This document shows, in pieces, positions 1 through 10,966 of a stretch of 64,000 bases of DNA. Positions within the stretch are counted from its first letter, which is position 1, and each line of letters starts with the position of its first letter. The translations under genes and the position numbers were made by a program. Origin of the DNA: Achatina immaculata (lineage: Eukaryota > Mollusca > Gastropoda > Stylommatophora > Achatinidae); contig CM019696.1 of the NCBI GenBank assembly GCA_009760885.1, positions 45,717,358 through 45,781,357 of the forward strand. Reading direction: 5' to 3'. Under the pieces are notes generated by a model, which saw only the letters and a program-made list of their open reading frames with translations, was not told where the DNA came from and made no database searches.

Positions 1-950
1 CAAGAAGATACGGTGATGGAGCTTGTAAGAAGACATACCGGTGGAGTTTGTTAAGAAGATGTGGTGGTGGAGTTTGGTAAGATGTGGTGGTGGAGTTTGT
101 TGTGTGGTAGTGGAGTTTGTTAAGAATATGTAACGGAGTTTGCTAATAAGTTTTGGTGGTGAAGTTCTCTAAGAAGATATAGTGGAGGAGCTTGCCAAGA
201 AGTTGTGGTGGTGGAGTTTGCTAAGAAGCTGTAGTGGCGGAGTTTGTTAAGAAAATATGGTGGTGGAGTTTGTTTAGAAAATGTGGTGGTGAAGTTTGCC
301 AAGAAGTTGTGGTGATGGAGTTTGCTAAGAAGCTGTGGAGTTTGGTAAGAAGTTTTGGTGGTGGAGTTCTCTAAGAAGATATAGTGGCAGAGCTTGCTAA
401 AAAGTTGTGGAGTTTGCTAAGACGTTTTGGTGGTGAAGTTCTCTAAGAAGATATAGTGGCAGAGCTTGCAGCTTGCTAAGAAGTTGTGGTGGTGGAGCTT
501 ACTAAGAAGTTGTGGTGGTGGAGCTTGCTAAGAAATTGTGGTTTTGGAGCTTGCTAAGAAGTTGTGATGGTGGAATTTCCTAAAAAGATTTGGTGGTGGA
601 GTTTGTTAAGAAGACATGGTGGTGAAGTTTGCTAAGAAGATATGGTGGTAGAGTCTGCTAAGAACTTGTGGTGGTGGAGTTTGTTAAGAAGATATGGTAA
701 CGGAGTTTGCTAAGAAGATGGTTGTGGAGCATGCTAAAAAGTTGTGATTGTGGAGTTTCCTAAGAAAATGTGGCAGTGAAGTTTGCTAAGAAATGGTGTT
801 GGAGCATGCTAAGAAGTTGTAGTGATGGAGTTTCCTAAGAGGATTTAGTACTGAAGTTTGCTAAGAAGATATGGTGGTGGAGTTTGCTAAAAAGATATGA
901 TGGTGAATTTTGCTAAGAAGATATGGTGGTGGAACTTGCTGAGATGATAT
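1..950. repeat. 26-bp minisatellite, degenerate
   Basis: About 36 head-to-tail copies of a unit close to GGTGGTGGAGTTTGCTAAGA followed by AGATAT. The spacing is 26 bases wherever adjacent units are intact, for example around 880-930, with many single-base changes and small deletions. The array runs off the left edge of the window. A purer block of the same unit returns at 2565-2775. The minus-strand open frame at 120-302 is only this repeat read through and is not a gene. Confidence 0.9.
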
Positions 951-1110
951 TCTTCAGCTCTCTTTGGAGGTCATAGAGCCTGATTTGATCAATTTCTGTA
1001 AAAAATAAAATAGCGAAGAAAGCTACAAAATGAAACTCATCCTTCATAATATCCATACCTCTAGGTATTCACCGCATCATCAACGACCAAGACCTCATGC
1101 TTATTTTAAT

Positions 1111-1143
<33 letters not shown>

Positions 1144-1202
1144 GCAACAACAACAGCAACAACTACAGCAACAACAACAGCAACAACAACAGCAACAACA
1201 AG
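1111..1202 (+). repeat. (CAA)n/(CAG)n microsatellite
   Basis: Run of CAA triplets with interspersed CAGCAA. The corresponding site in the duplicated copy (2949-2993) is about half as long, so the tract changed length after the duplication. Confidence 0.9.
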
Positions 1203-1482
1203 TGTAACTTTCGCTACAAATTTCAGGAATAAATAATAAACTTTTCCACGAAATGTCCCAGATCAAGAACTTAACTTTCCCCAGTTGAGGGAAGCATTCG
1301 CGGGTTACAGATTCCCAGATTTGGTTATCCGCGGTTTAGTCGGCAACATTTAAAAAGAATTTAAAAAAGAAATATGTAACTGTACTATACAGTACTGTGT
1401 ACACGTATAATGAATCATTATTATGCGAAAAGTGTGCTGTAGTCTACTTTTTAGAATTTCGTAAATATCGACTGTTTATGCC

Positions 1483-1561
<79 letters not shown>
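1483..1561. repeat. (AT)n microsatellite
   Basis: About 78 bases of pure AT. At the homologous place in the second copy of the local duplication (about 3275-3285) only a few AT units are present, so this is an expansion or contraction specific to one copy. Confidence 0.95.
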
Positions 1562-1562
<1 letters not shown>

Positions 1563-1610
1563 CTTTTTATATTGTATATGTATGTGTATTAACCACCACG
1601 TGAAACTCTA

Positions 1611-1890
1611 AAGAGGACATTGTTAAGAGAGGCCAAATTAGTAGGCATTCATTCATTCATTTTTTTGCATGTCCCTTGCGGAACTTTGCCTCCCTAACAG
1701 CACTCCTGTAGGCCTCTCGGTTGTGAGCAAGATGGCCTGCTGTTGATGCATCCATTTGCGTTTGCATTTAGTAGGCATAAAATCCCTTAATGGGGTTGAA
1801 AAGCTCGCCGAAAACAGGAAAACTTGGCGAACTACCATGTGAGCCCTGCGTGATGTCACGGGAAGGATGTAAGATGTAAAATTTACGATA
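1611..1890 (+). mobile_element. LINE family B 3' end, interrupted by another LINE end
   Basis: The outer sequence matches the fragments at 44930-45235 and 29787-29945. All three carry the same C-terminal coding tail (KLVGIKSLDKVEK-like, ending in RTTMRALCDI) followed by AAGGATRYAAGATGTAA. Here the homology breaks at 1648 and resumes at 1768, the gap being a 119-base insertion of LINE family A. Only the last part of the element is present and it cannot be functional. Confidence 0.7.
1649..1767 (-). mobile_element. LINE family A 3' end, nested, with target-site duplication
   Basis: Reverse complement of the final ~100 bases of the LINE seen at 58240-58668 (coding for AGHLAHNREAY...REAKFRKGHA), starting from a (GAAT)n tail. 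It is flanked by the 11-base direct repeat TTAGTAGGCAT at 1638-1648 and 1768-1778, which also marks where family B is split. This is direct evidence for target-primed insertion into an older LINE. Confidence 0.8.
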
Positions 1891-2007
1891 TAAAGCCCTT
1901 TGGTCAGTAGTATAAGAAGTTAAGTCTGTAATGAGAGAGAGACAGAGAGAGAGAGAGAGAAAGAGAGGAGAGAGAGAGACTGACTGATTGATTGACTTAT
2001 TGATTGA

Positions 2008-2330
2008 TTGACTGATTGATCTTTATTTCAAAAGGGTTAAGAATTGGGCACGCAGGCCGGTCTGACATTCTGCTCTTTATCATACAACTTTCACTCTCTT
2101 CCAGACATTCTACAAATATGTTGCTCACATAAAAAACATAATTAACAATAAAGTAACTGCATACACATAAAATGACTAACTACAAACACATATAAGACAG
2201 ACAGAGACAGAGATTGATTGATTGATTGATCTTTATTTCAAAAGGGTTAAGAATTGGGCACGCATGCCCGTCTGACATTCTGCCCTTTATCATACATCTT
2301 TCACTCTATTCCAGAATTCTACAAATATGC
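2008..2330 (-). mobile_element. Two 3' ends of a CR1/L2-like LINE or related dispersed repeat
   Basis: Two copies (about 2008-2130 and 2213-2330) of the same block: (TTGA)n, then CTTTATTTCAAAAGGGTTAA, then a GC-richer stretch ending near TTTATCATACA. Read on the minus strand this ends in TTTTGAAATAAAG followed by (ATCA)n, the appearance of a LINE 3' terminus with a polyadenylation-like AATAAA and a simple-repeat tail. Further copies lie at 3720-3835 and 59380-59480, and a related end lies at 39685-39725. Clade assignment is inference. Confidence 0.6.
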
Positions 2331-2564
2331 TGTTCATATAACAAACATAACTAACATTGAAGCTGAGAGACATAAAATAAAATATAACATTTACGTTTCG
2401 CTCTTAAACATTCACTCAGTACAGAAGTAACTACATACATTATAAATGACTATCTACTAAACACAATTTTCGGGACTATTCAGAAAACAATTAATTGTAT
2501 TCGGTGTCTGTAAGAGCAGCTTAAGATAACTTTTAAGTTTTATAATTCATGGAGGCATGTAGTC

Positions 2565-2775
2565 GACATCAAATAGATATGATGGTGAAGTTTGCTAAGA
2601 AGATATGATGGTGAAGTTTGCTAAGAAGATATGATGGTGAAGTTTGCTAAGAAGATATGATGGTGAAGTTTGCTAAAAAGATATGATGGTGAAGTTTGCT
2701 AAAAAGATATGATGGTGAAGTTTGCTAAGAAGATATGATGGTGAAGTTTGCTAGGAAGATATGGTGGTGGAACTT
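2565..2775. repeat. 26-bp minisatellite, homogeneous block
   Basis: Eight nearly identical copies of ATATGATGGTGAAGTTTGCT plus AAGAAG. They are much more uniform than the same family at 1-950, so this block was amplified recently. It forms the left edge of the second copy of the local duplication. Confidence 0.95.
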
Positions 2776-3334
2776 GCTGAGATGATATGCTTCAGCTCTC
2801 TTTGGTGGTCATAGAGCCTGGTTTGTATCAATTTCTGTAAAAAATAAAATAGCGAAGAAAGCTACAAAATGAAACTCATCCTTCATAATATCCATACCTC
2901 TAGGTATTCACCGCATCATCAACGACCAAGACCTCATGCTTATTTTAATACAGCAACAACAACAACAACAGCAACAACAACAGCAACAACAAGTGTAACT
3001 TTCGCTACAAATTTCAGGAATAAATAATAAACTTTTCCACGAAATGTCCCAGATCAAGAACTTAACTTTCCCCCAGTTAAGGGAAGCATTCGCAGGTTAC
3101 AGATAACCAGATTTGGTTATCCGTGGTTTAGTCGGCAACATTTAAAAAGAATTTAAAAAAGAAATATGTAACTGTACTATACAGTACTGTGTACACGTAT
3201 AATGAATCATTATTATGCGAAAAGTGTGCTGTAGTCTACTTTTTAGAATTTCGTAAATATCGACTGTTTATGCCGTTATATATAACTTTTTATATTGTAT
3301 ATTGTATGTGTATTAACCACCACGTGAAACTCTA

Positions 3335-3610
3335 AAGAGGACATTGTTAAGAGAGGCCAAATTAGTAGGCATTCATTCATTCATTCATTTGCATGTCCCT
3401 TGCGGAACTTTGCCTCCCTAACAGCACTCCTGTAGGCCTCTCGGTTGCGAGCAAGATGGCCTGCTGTTGATGCATCCATTTGCGTTTGCATTTAGTAGGC
3501 ATAAAATCCCTTAATGGGGTTGAAAAGCTCGCCGAAAACAGGAAAACTTGGCGAACTACCATGTGAGTCCTGCGTGATGTCACGGGAAGGATGTAAGATG
3601 TAAAATTTAC
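3335..3610 (+). mobile_element. LINE family B 3' end with nested family A end (duplicate of 1611-1890)
   Basis: Same nested arrangement as at 1611-1890. The inner minus-strand insert is 3373-3491 between TTAGTAGGCAT repeats at 3362-3372 and 3492-3502. Single-base differences and a longer (ATTC)n tail separate it from copy 1. Confidence 0.75.
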
Positions 3611-3656
3611 GATATAAAACCTTTTGGTCAGTAGTATAAGAAGTTAAGTCTGTAAT

Positions 3657-3709
<53 letters not shown>

Positions 3710-3719
3710 CTGACTGATT

Positions 3720-3835
3720 GATTGACTGATTGATCTTTATTTCAAAAGGGTTAAGAATTGGACACGCAGGTCGGTCTGACATTCTGCTCTTTATCATACA
3801 ACTTTCACTCTCTTCCAGACATTCTACAAATATGT
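3720..3835 (-). mobile_element. CR1/L2-like LINE 3' end (duplicate of 2008-2130)
   Basis: Preceded by a (GA)n run at 3658-3710, then (TTGA)n and the CTTTATTTCAAAAGGGTTAA block. It belongs to the local duplication described at 2690-3915. A second (GA)n run follows at 3916-3949. From 3950 to 4185 I see only AT-rich unannotatable sequence. Confidence 0.6.
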
Positions 3836-3912
3836 TGCTCACATAAAAAACATAATTAACAATAAAGTAACTGCATACACATAAAATGACTAACTACAAA
3901 CACATATAAGAC

Positions 3913-3952
<40 letters not shown>

Positions 3953-4185
3953 ATTCGTGAATTTCATCGGTACCTGTGACGTCAAGTAATTTTGTTTTTC
4001 TTTTTTCAAAATAACAAAAGACAATAACAATATGTAATCAACCGAACAATGAAGAGAAGAAAAACTTATGGAAGAAAAGGAAATTGCTTACGTCTTTTTG
4101 GAGGGAAAAAAAGAAATTGTTTACATCTTACAGATAAGAAGTTCCTTACAAACTCATTTTTTTTGTATGACATTTGTAGGATTTT

Positions 4186-4269
4186 TTATTTGTAGGACAT
4201 TTTCTGAGAAGAGGAAAACTGGAACACATTGTAGCAACTGGGAAAACTGAGGGAAGAAGAGAGAGAGGA

Positions 4270-4306
<37 letters not shown>

Positions 4307-4430
4307 ATTGGATGGGCTGTCAGTGTGGCTAGGAAGAAAGTCACCGGCGGATCTCATAATCAAGTCTAAAGACAGGGAACTGTGGAGAGAAATGATCGCC
4401 TACGCCACGCGGTACGGTACTTGATTGATT
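4186..4430 (+). mobile_element. RTE-like LINE 3' end with (ATTG)n tail
   Basis: Matches the end of the longer element at 16086-17155: CATTTTCTGAGAAG, a (GA)n-expanded stretch, then a frame reading LLDGLSVWLGRKSPADLIIK and on to REMIAYATR, then TTGATTGATT. The insertion of roughly 30 GA-rich bases (4258-4302) relative to 17013-17030 breaks the frame. The last 127 bases are the left end of copy 1 of the 2.2 kb duplication. Confidence 0.75.
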
Positions 4431-4774
4431 TCAAATTCATACATGAATGCTCACGAGTTTTTTTATACACTCTAATCAAGTAACATAATAATTACACGTT
4501 CAGCTAAATATATAGAACCAAAAAAAAAATCTAAAGTGGTGAGACGGAGTTCCGTAGAAACACGGTTACAAGGAGATTATCTCATAAATCATGGTCCAAG
4601 TTGACGAAGCTTTTAGCAACATTATGGATTAAGTCCAGTTAATTACGTATAAATAAAACTTTCTGATGACAACCAATTAATGGCAGTTTGGAAGGTCAGC
4701 GGTAAGATTAAAAAAAAAAAACCTCTATACTCCTACTCGTAAAGGTCAGTTAAATGACAGCACCAGGTCCTAGC

Positions 4775-4950
4775 TCAGCGGTTCTTAACTTGGATGCCTG
4801 TGGGTCACCGGGAGGTCCTCGGAAGGATTTGAAACAGTCTATGGACACGCATATTGATTGACTCGATTATAAAAAAAAATCTTAGCAATGTTTGGGTTCT
4901 ATGTATTTCTTTATTTTTAGTGAGATATTCACAGCGGTTCTCAAGCTGGA
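4775..4950 (+). mobile_element. hAT-like terminal signatures (possible MITE)
   Basis: CAGCGGTTCTTAACTTGG at about 4777 and CAGCGGTTCTCAAGCTGG at about 4932 resemble the CAGNGGTTCTCAA termini common to non-autonomous hAT elements. No matching inverted terminus was located nearby, so this is a family-level resemblance only. The same pair recurs in the duplicate near 6966 and 7131. Confidence 0.35.
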
Positions 4951-6234
4951 AAGAGTGTCTGTGGACAAGAAAAGGTTGTCAGTCACCACTCTAGGTTCCG
5001 TTGGTCTCTGGTTGCTACATACCGGGATATAAAATATATAATATTTATATAGCATATACTTTATTTTGACTTTCATTATATTTGTGTGTTATTTTATATG
5101 AATTTGTATAACAGAAGGAGGAAGAAGAGGAGGAGAAGAAGAAGAAGCAGAAGAAGAAGAAGAAGACCTTTATAACCACTCAATTTTATAATAGCCAAAG
5201 ACAGAAACAGAAACCACGCTTTCTATGATGTATTTATATAACCTATTAAAAAATAGTTCGACGCAAAAAAAAAAAAACAGATGGCGAAGGAAGAATAAGA
5301 CCGACAAAAGTTATTACAAATTGAAATAGATCAGTTTACTATCTTTTTTTTTTCTTCTTCCGAAGCACAGATTACTGCGTGAAATCAATAGTATCTCAAT
5401 GACCCTCGCCAAACGCCTCACTCAACTGCCGCTGTTGTAGCGTTCTCCACGAGCTGAGAGAAACCCCAGCCACCTAAACCCTGACAACAAACAAACATCA
5501 GCAGACAGGCAGAGAAAGTCAATCACGCTTCTTGACTTCAATCCTTCTTGGAAATGAAGCACGGAACTAGACACGAACCAGTCCAGATCATTTCGTTTCC
5601 GCACAATGCCCAACATTGTACAAGTAAATTATTCTGCCACTCAATATTAACCCTTGTTTGCACAAGTCTGGGTTAAGGTTTTTTACACACCCTGCGATGT
5701 TAAGTTTAGATGGTACTTAAATGTTCCAGCAAGTTCTCAAAATATAAAGCAGACTGGCGGGGGGAAGACCTCTTCATGTTTGCAGGTATAATTAATTCCT
5801 GATTCCTAGAATTAATATCTGTATTTGTATTACAAATATTTCTGTAGTATAGATGCGGCTATGTTAACAGAAGAATGTAACATTTTCACATTTCTATTTT
5901 TACTGTCGACGACAAAACTTATTCCTTCTTCTTCTTCTTCTTTGCTATGATCAGCTATCTAGTCAAGATGGTCTTCCGCGAGTCCCATCATCAGCAAGGA
6001 GTCTCTGCGCCTGTCTGCAGTGTTTATTCTGTCTTTGATTATATGTAGACTCTGCGAAGATGGCTTGCAGGACGTTCCTTTGAGACAACTGTAGGGCTCA
6101 CAATGCGTAGTTTGGCCACAACAACGAGTAGCATGAAAAGAGTGGAGAAAACAAGAAAGTTGAGGACATGTTAGAGCTGAAAATTTGACCAGAAGCTCGA
6201 TGAAAATAAAGAGGATAACTAGCCATCAACTTGG

Positions 6235-6390
6235 CCTGGAGTGCACGGGGCATCCTACTGGTTAGGCGGTCGCTTCTAATATTGCAGTCCGTGGGTCAAG
6301 TCACGGTCATTCCCTTAACATTTTTCTGTCTCTCACATCTGAAGTAGTCTTCAAAAGTTTACTCTGCATAAGTCTTGTTGTTTCTAACTT
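6235..6390 (+). mobile_element. tRNA-headed SINE-like repeat, old copy
   Basis: TACTGGTTAGGCGGTCGC resembles a polymerase III A box, and GTGGGTCAAGTCACGG sits where a B box would be. The following body (CATTCCCTTAACATTTTTCT then GTCTCTCACATCT) parallels the SINE at 12704-12918. No target-site duplication was seen. The duplicate copy is at about 8437-8592. Confidence 0.5.
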
Positions 6391-6493
6391 AATTAAGTTA
6401 CCTTCTGTATGAGTTCTATGAGCGTTTTCTTCCGGATGTAACTTATGTCCCCAAGTATTTGAATGTTTTCATTCATAATAATGTCTTCGTTTA

Positions 6494-8695
6494 GTTATTG
6501 GATGGGCTGTCAGTGTGGCTGGGAAGAAAGTCACCGGCGGATCTCATAATCAAGTCTAAAGACAGGGAACTGTGGAGAGAAATGATCGCCTACGCCACGC
6601 GGTACGGTACTTGATTGATTGATTGATTTCAAATTCATACATGAATGCTCACGAGTTTTTTTATACACTCTAATCAAGTAACATAATAATTACACGTTCA
6701 GCTAAATATATAGAACAAACAAAAAAAAATCTAAAATGGTGAGACGGAGTTCCGTAGAAACACGGTTACACGGAGATTATCTCATAAATCATGGTCCAAG
6801 TTGACGAAGCTTTTAGCAACATTATGGATTAAGTCCAGTTAATTACTTATAAATAAAACTTTCTGATGGCAACCAATTAATGGCAGTTTGGAAGGTCAGC
6901 GGTAAGATTAAAAAAAAAAACCTCTATACTCCTACTCGTAAAGGTCAGTTAAATGACAGCACCAGGTCCTAGCTCAGCGGTTCTTAACTTGGATGCCTGT
7001 GGGTCACCGGGAGGTCCTCGGAAGGATTTGAAACAGTCTATGGACACGCATATTGATTGACTCGATTATAAAAAAAAATCTTAGCAATGTGTGGGTTCTA
7101 TGTATTTCTTTATTTTTAGTGAGATATTCACAGCGGTTCTCAAGCTGGAAAGAGCGTCTGTGGACAAGAAAAGGTTGTCAGTCACCACTCTAGGTTCCGT
7201 TGGTCTCTGGTTGCTACATACCGGAATATAAAATATATAATATTTATATAGCATATACTTTATTTTGACTTTCATTATATTTGTGTGTTATTTTATATGA
7301 ATTTGTATAACAGAAGGAGGAGGAAGAGGAGGAGAAGAAGAAGAAGCAGAAGAAAAAGAAGAAGACGTTTATAACCACTCAATTTTATAATAGCCAAAGA
7401 CAGAAACAGAAACCACGCTTTCTATGATGTATTTATATAGCCTATTAAAAAATAGTTCGACGCAAAAAAAAAAAAAAACAGATGGCGAAGGAAGAATAAG
7501 ACCGACAAAAGTTATTACAAATTGAAATAGATCAGTTTACTATCTTTTTTTTTTCTTCTTCCGAAGCACAGATTACTGCGTGAAATCAATAGTATCTCAA
7601 TGACCCTCGCCAAACGCCTCACTCAACTGCCGCTGTTGTAGCGTTCTCCACGAGCTGAGAGAAACCCCAGCCACCTAAACCCTGACAACAAACAAACATC
7701 AGCAGACAGGCAGAGAAAGTCAATCACGCTTCTTGACTTCAATCCTTCTTGGAAATGAAGCACGGAACTAGACACGAACCAGTCCAGATCATTTCGTTTC
7801 GGCACAATGCCCAACATTGTACAAGTAAATTATTCTGCCACTCAATATTAACCCTTGTTTGCACAAGTCTGGGTTAAGGTTTTTTACACACCCTGCGATG
7901 TTAAGTTTAGATGGTACTTAAATGTTCCAGCAAGTTCTCAAAATATAAAGCAGACTGGCGGGGGGGAAGACCTCTTCATGTTTGCAGGTATAATTAATTC
8001 CTGATTCCTAGAATTAATATCTGTATTTGTATTACAAATATTTCTGTAGTATAGATGCGGCTATGTTAACAGAAGAATGTAACATTTTCACATTTCTATT
8101 TTTACTGTCGACGACAAAACTTATTCCTTCTTCTTCTTCTTCTTTGCTATGATCAGCTATCTAGTCAAGATGGTCTTCCGCGAGTCCCATCATCAGCAAG
8201 GAGTCTCTGCGCCTGTCTGCAGTGTTTATTCTGTCTTTGATTATATGTAGACTCTGCGAAGACGGCTTGCAGGACGTTCCTTTGAGACAACTGTAGGGCT
8301 CACAGTGCGTAGTTTGGCCACAACAACCAGTAGCATGAAAAGAGTGGAGAAAACAAGAAAGTTGAGGACATGTTAGAGCTGGAAATTTGACCAGAAGCTC
8401 GATGAAAATAAAGAGGATAACTAGCCATCAACTTGGCCTGGAATGCACGGGGTATCCTACTGGTTAGGCGGTCGCTTCTAATATTGCAGTCCGTGGGTCA
8501 AGTCACGGTCATTCCCTTAACATTTTTCTGTCTCTCACATCTGAAGTAGTCTTCAAAAGTTTACTCTGCATACGTCTTGTTGTTTCTAACTTAATTAAGT
8601 TACCTTCTGTATGAGTTCTATGAGCGTTTTCTTCCGGATGTAACTTATGTCCCCAAGTATTTGAATGTTTTCATTCATAATAATGTCTTCGTTTA
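6494..8695 (+). repeat. 2.2 kb tandem duplication, copy 2
   Basis: Second copy of 4304-6493, offset 2190 at its start, 2202 bases long. It ends at TTTAGTTATT, after which the sequence changes to TCCTTAAAAG and the 20-bp array soon begins. Differences from copy 1 are few (by eye on the order of one per hundred bases), indicating a recent event. Confidence 0.95.
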
Positions 8696-8751
8696 GTTAT
8701 TCCTTAAAAGTCTCATCACATCATGCCATAACGAAGTTCAACTACAATCCA

Positions 8752-10560
8752 GCATAAGAAGACAGGGTCCATCATAGCAAGACAGACTGCAACACATTAA
8801 CACAGGCTACAGCATAACAAGAAAGGCTGTAACACAACAAGACAGTTTTCAGCATAACAAGAAAGGCTGTAACACAACAAGACAATCTCCCGTATAACAA
8901 GAATTACTTCAGTATAATAAGATAGACTCCAGTGTAACAAGACAAGCTCCAGTATAATAAGACATGCTCCGGTATAATAAGATAGGCCCCAGTATAATAG
9001 GACAAGCTCCAGTATAATAAGACAGGCTTCAGTATAATAAGACAGGTTCCAATATAATAAGACAGGCTTCAGTATAATAAGACATGCTCCAGTATAATAA
9101 GACAGGCTTCAGTATAATAAGACAAGCTCCAGTATAATAAGACAGGCTTCAGTATAATAAGACAGGTTCCAATATAATAAGACAGGCTTCAGTATAATAA
9201 GACATGCTCCAGTATAACAGGACAGGCTCCATTATAATAAGACAGGCTCTAGTGTAAGACAGACTCCAGTATAATAAGACAGGCTCCAGTGTAAGACAGA
9301 CTCCAGTATAATAAGACAGGCTCTAGTGTAAGACAGACTCCAGTATAATAAGACAGGCTCTAGTGTAAGACAGACTCCAGTATAATAAGACAGGCTCCAG
9401 TATAATAAGACAGGCTCCAGTATAATAAGACAGAAGCCAGTATAATAAGACAGACTCCAGTATAATAAGACAGACTCCAGTATAATAAGACAGACTCCAG
9501 TATAATAAGACAGACTCCAGTATAATAAGTCAGGCTCCAGTATAATAAGACAGACTCCAGTATAATAAGACAGACTCCAGTATAATAAGACAGACTCCAG
9601 TATAATAAGACAGACTCCAGTATAATAAGTCAGGCTCCAGTATAATAAGACAGAAGCCAGTATAATAAGACAGGTTCTAGTATAATAAAATAGGCTCCGG
9701 TATAATAAGATAGGCTCCAGTGTAAGACAGACTCCAGTATAATAAGACAGGCTCTAGTGTAAGACAGACTCCAGTATAATAAGACAGGCTCTAGTGTAAG
9801 ACAGACTCCAGTATAATAAGACAGGCTCTAGTGTAAGACAGACTCCAGTATAATAAGACAGGCTCTAGTGTAAGACAGACTCCAGTATAATAAGACAGGC
9901 TCTAGTGTAAGACAGACTCCAGTATAATAAGACAGGCTCTAGTGTAAGACAGACTCCAGTATAATAAGACAGGCTCTAGTGTAAGACAGACTCCAGTATA
10001 ATAAGACAGGCTCTAGTGTAAGACAGACTCCAGTATAATAAGACAGGCTCCAGTATAATAAGTCAGGCTCCAGTATAACAGGTCAGGCTCCAGTATAACA
10101 GGACAGGCTCCAGTATAATAAGTCAGGCTCCAGTATAACAGGTCAGGCTCCAGTATAATAAGACAGAAGCCAGTATAATAAGATAGGTTCTAGTATAATA
10201 AAATAGGCTCCGGTATAATAAGATAGGCTCCAGTGTAACAAAATAAGCTCTAGTATAATAAGACAGGCTCCAGTATAACAGGACAGGCTCCAGTATAACA
10301 GGACAGGCTCCAGTATAACAGGACAGGCTCCAGTATAACAGGACAGGCTCCAGTATAACAGGACAGGCTCCAGTATAATAAGACAGGCTCCACTGTAACA
10401 AAACAAGCTCCAGTACAATAAGATAAGCTCCAGTATAACATAGGAGGCTCTATCATAACAAGACAAGCTTCAAAATAACAAGACAGACTTCAACATAACA
10501 AGACAGGCTCCATCATAACGAGACAGACTCCATCATAACAATACACAGCTCAGCATAACA
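8752..10560. repeat. 20-bp minisatellite with 37-bp higher-order units
   Basis: Unit close to GACAGGCTCCAGTATAATAA. Degenerate copies at the left (8752-8930) give way to near-identical copies. In 9240-9380 and 9715-10050 a shortened 17-base variant (GACAGGCTCTAGTGTAA) alternates with the full unit to form a 37-base dimer repeated many times. At 10070-10380 a variant ending in AACAG takes over. Minus-strand frames of up to 107 residues here (LLYWSLSCYTGA-like) are reads through the repeat and appear in all three frames. Confidence 0.97.
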
Positions 10561-10758
10561 AGGCAAGCTATGTCTTTGATTTTCCCAGATTACATAGAGA
10601 TGCATGCCAAGGAAAAAAAAACCAAAACAAGCAGACTAAAGATAAAACTGATTCTTGCTTAAGTGTGAGACAAACAAAGGGAACATGCACCTCACACTTC
10701 AGGTGTCTCACCAGCCAACAAAGTGTCCATCGACATTTCTTGTTATAATTATAATCAT

Positions 10759-10966
10759 TCTTCTTCTTCTTCTTCTTCTTCTTCGTCATTTTCCCGAGCC
10801 ATTAAGGCTGATTGCTGCAGACAAAGTTCGACTCCATTCCTCTCTATTCCCAATCTTCTCTCTCCAGTTGGTGACATCAATTTCTTTTACATCCTCTTCT
10901 ATGTTGTCTTTCCATCTCTGTCTTGGTCTACTCTTTGGCCTTGTTTCCCTCATCTCCTGTGCGTAC
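10759..10966 (-). mobile_element. LINE 3' end with (GAA)n tail and 14-bp target-site duplication
   Basis: On the minus strand a frame reads RPKSRPRQRWKDNIEEDVKE, then a WREKIGNREEWSR segment and a stop, followed by (GAAGAA)n at 10758-10783. This is the C-terminal tail pattern of many APE-type LINEs. The insert is bounded by ATAATTATAATCAT at 10745-10758 and 10967-10980, a perfect 14-base direct repeat. The element is severely 5'-truncated, about 200 bases. Confidence 0.8.

Larger units (their letters stand above)
2690..3915 (+). repeat. Second copy of a ~1.3 kb local duplication (first copy about 850-2212)
   Basis: The whole series repeats in order: end of the 26-bp array, the CAA tract, a sequence containing AAACTTTTCCACGAAATGTC, the AT tract, the nested LINE pair, the (GA)n run and the LINE 3' end. 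Alignment offsets fall from about 1838 to about 1724 across the block because copy 1 has longer CAA and AT tracts. The nested insertion at 3373-3491 and its target-site duplication (3362-3372 and 3492-3502) are shared, so duplication came after both insertions. Confidence 0.9.
4304..6493 (+). repeat. 2.2 kb tandem duplication, copy 1
   Basis: 2190 bases repeated head to tail at 6494-8695 with only scattered substitutions, homopolymer changes and one (GATT) length change. The duplicated unit begins within the LINE 3' end at GTTATTGGATGG and ends in unrelated sequence at AATGTCTTCGTTTA. Outer and inner boundaries share AGTTATT, so a 7-base microhomology marks the breakpoint. Contents: LINE tail, hAT-like end signatures, (GAA)n tracts and a SINE-like block. 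No host gene is recognised; the small minus-strand frames at 4882-5076 and 5422-5616 are equally conserved in both copies, as expected of so recent a duplication. Confidence 0.95.

Noticed and set aside
5925..6130. (TTC)n followed by a region that could be a minus-strand LINE tail
   Set aside because: A frame with TADRRRDSLLMMGLAEDHL is suggestive, but no second copy outside the local duplication and no clear C-terminal motif.
10123..10466. Three overlapping minus-strand frames of Tyr/Leu-rich repeats
   Set aside because: 20-bp minisatellite; openness in three phases shows it is not selected for coding.
8752..10560. Possible CRISPR-like array of regular 20-bp repeats
   Set aside because: There are no unique spacers; units abut directly, and the surroundings are eukaryotic.
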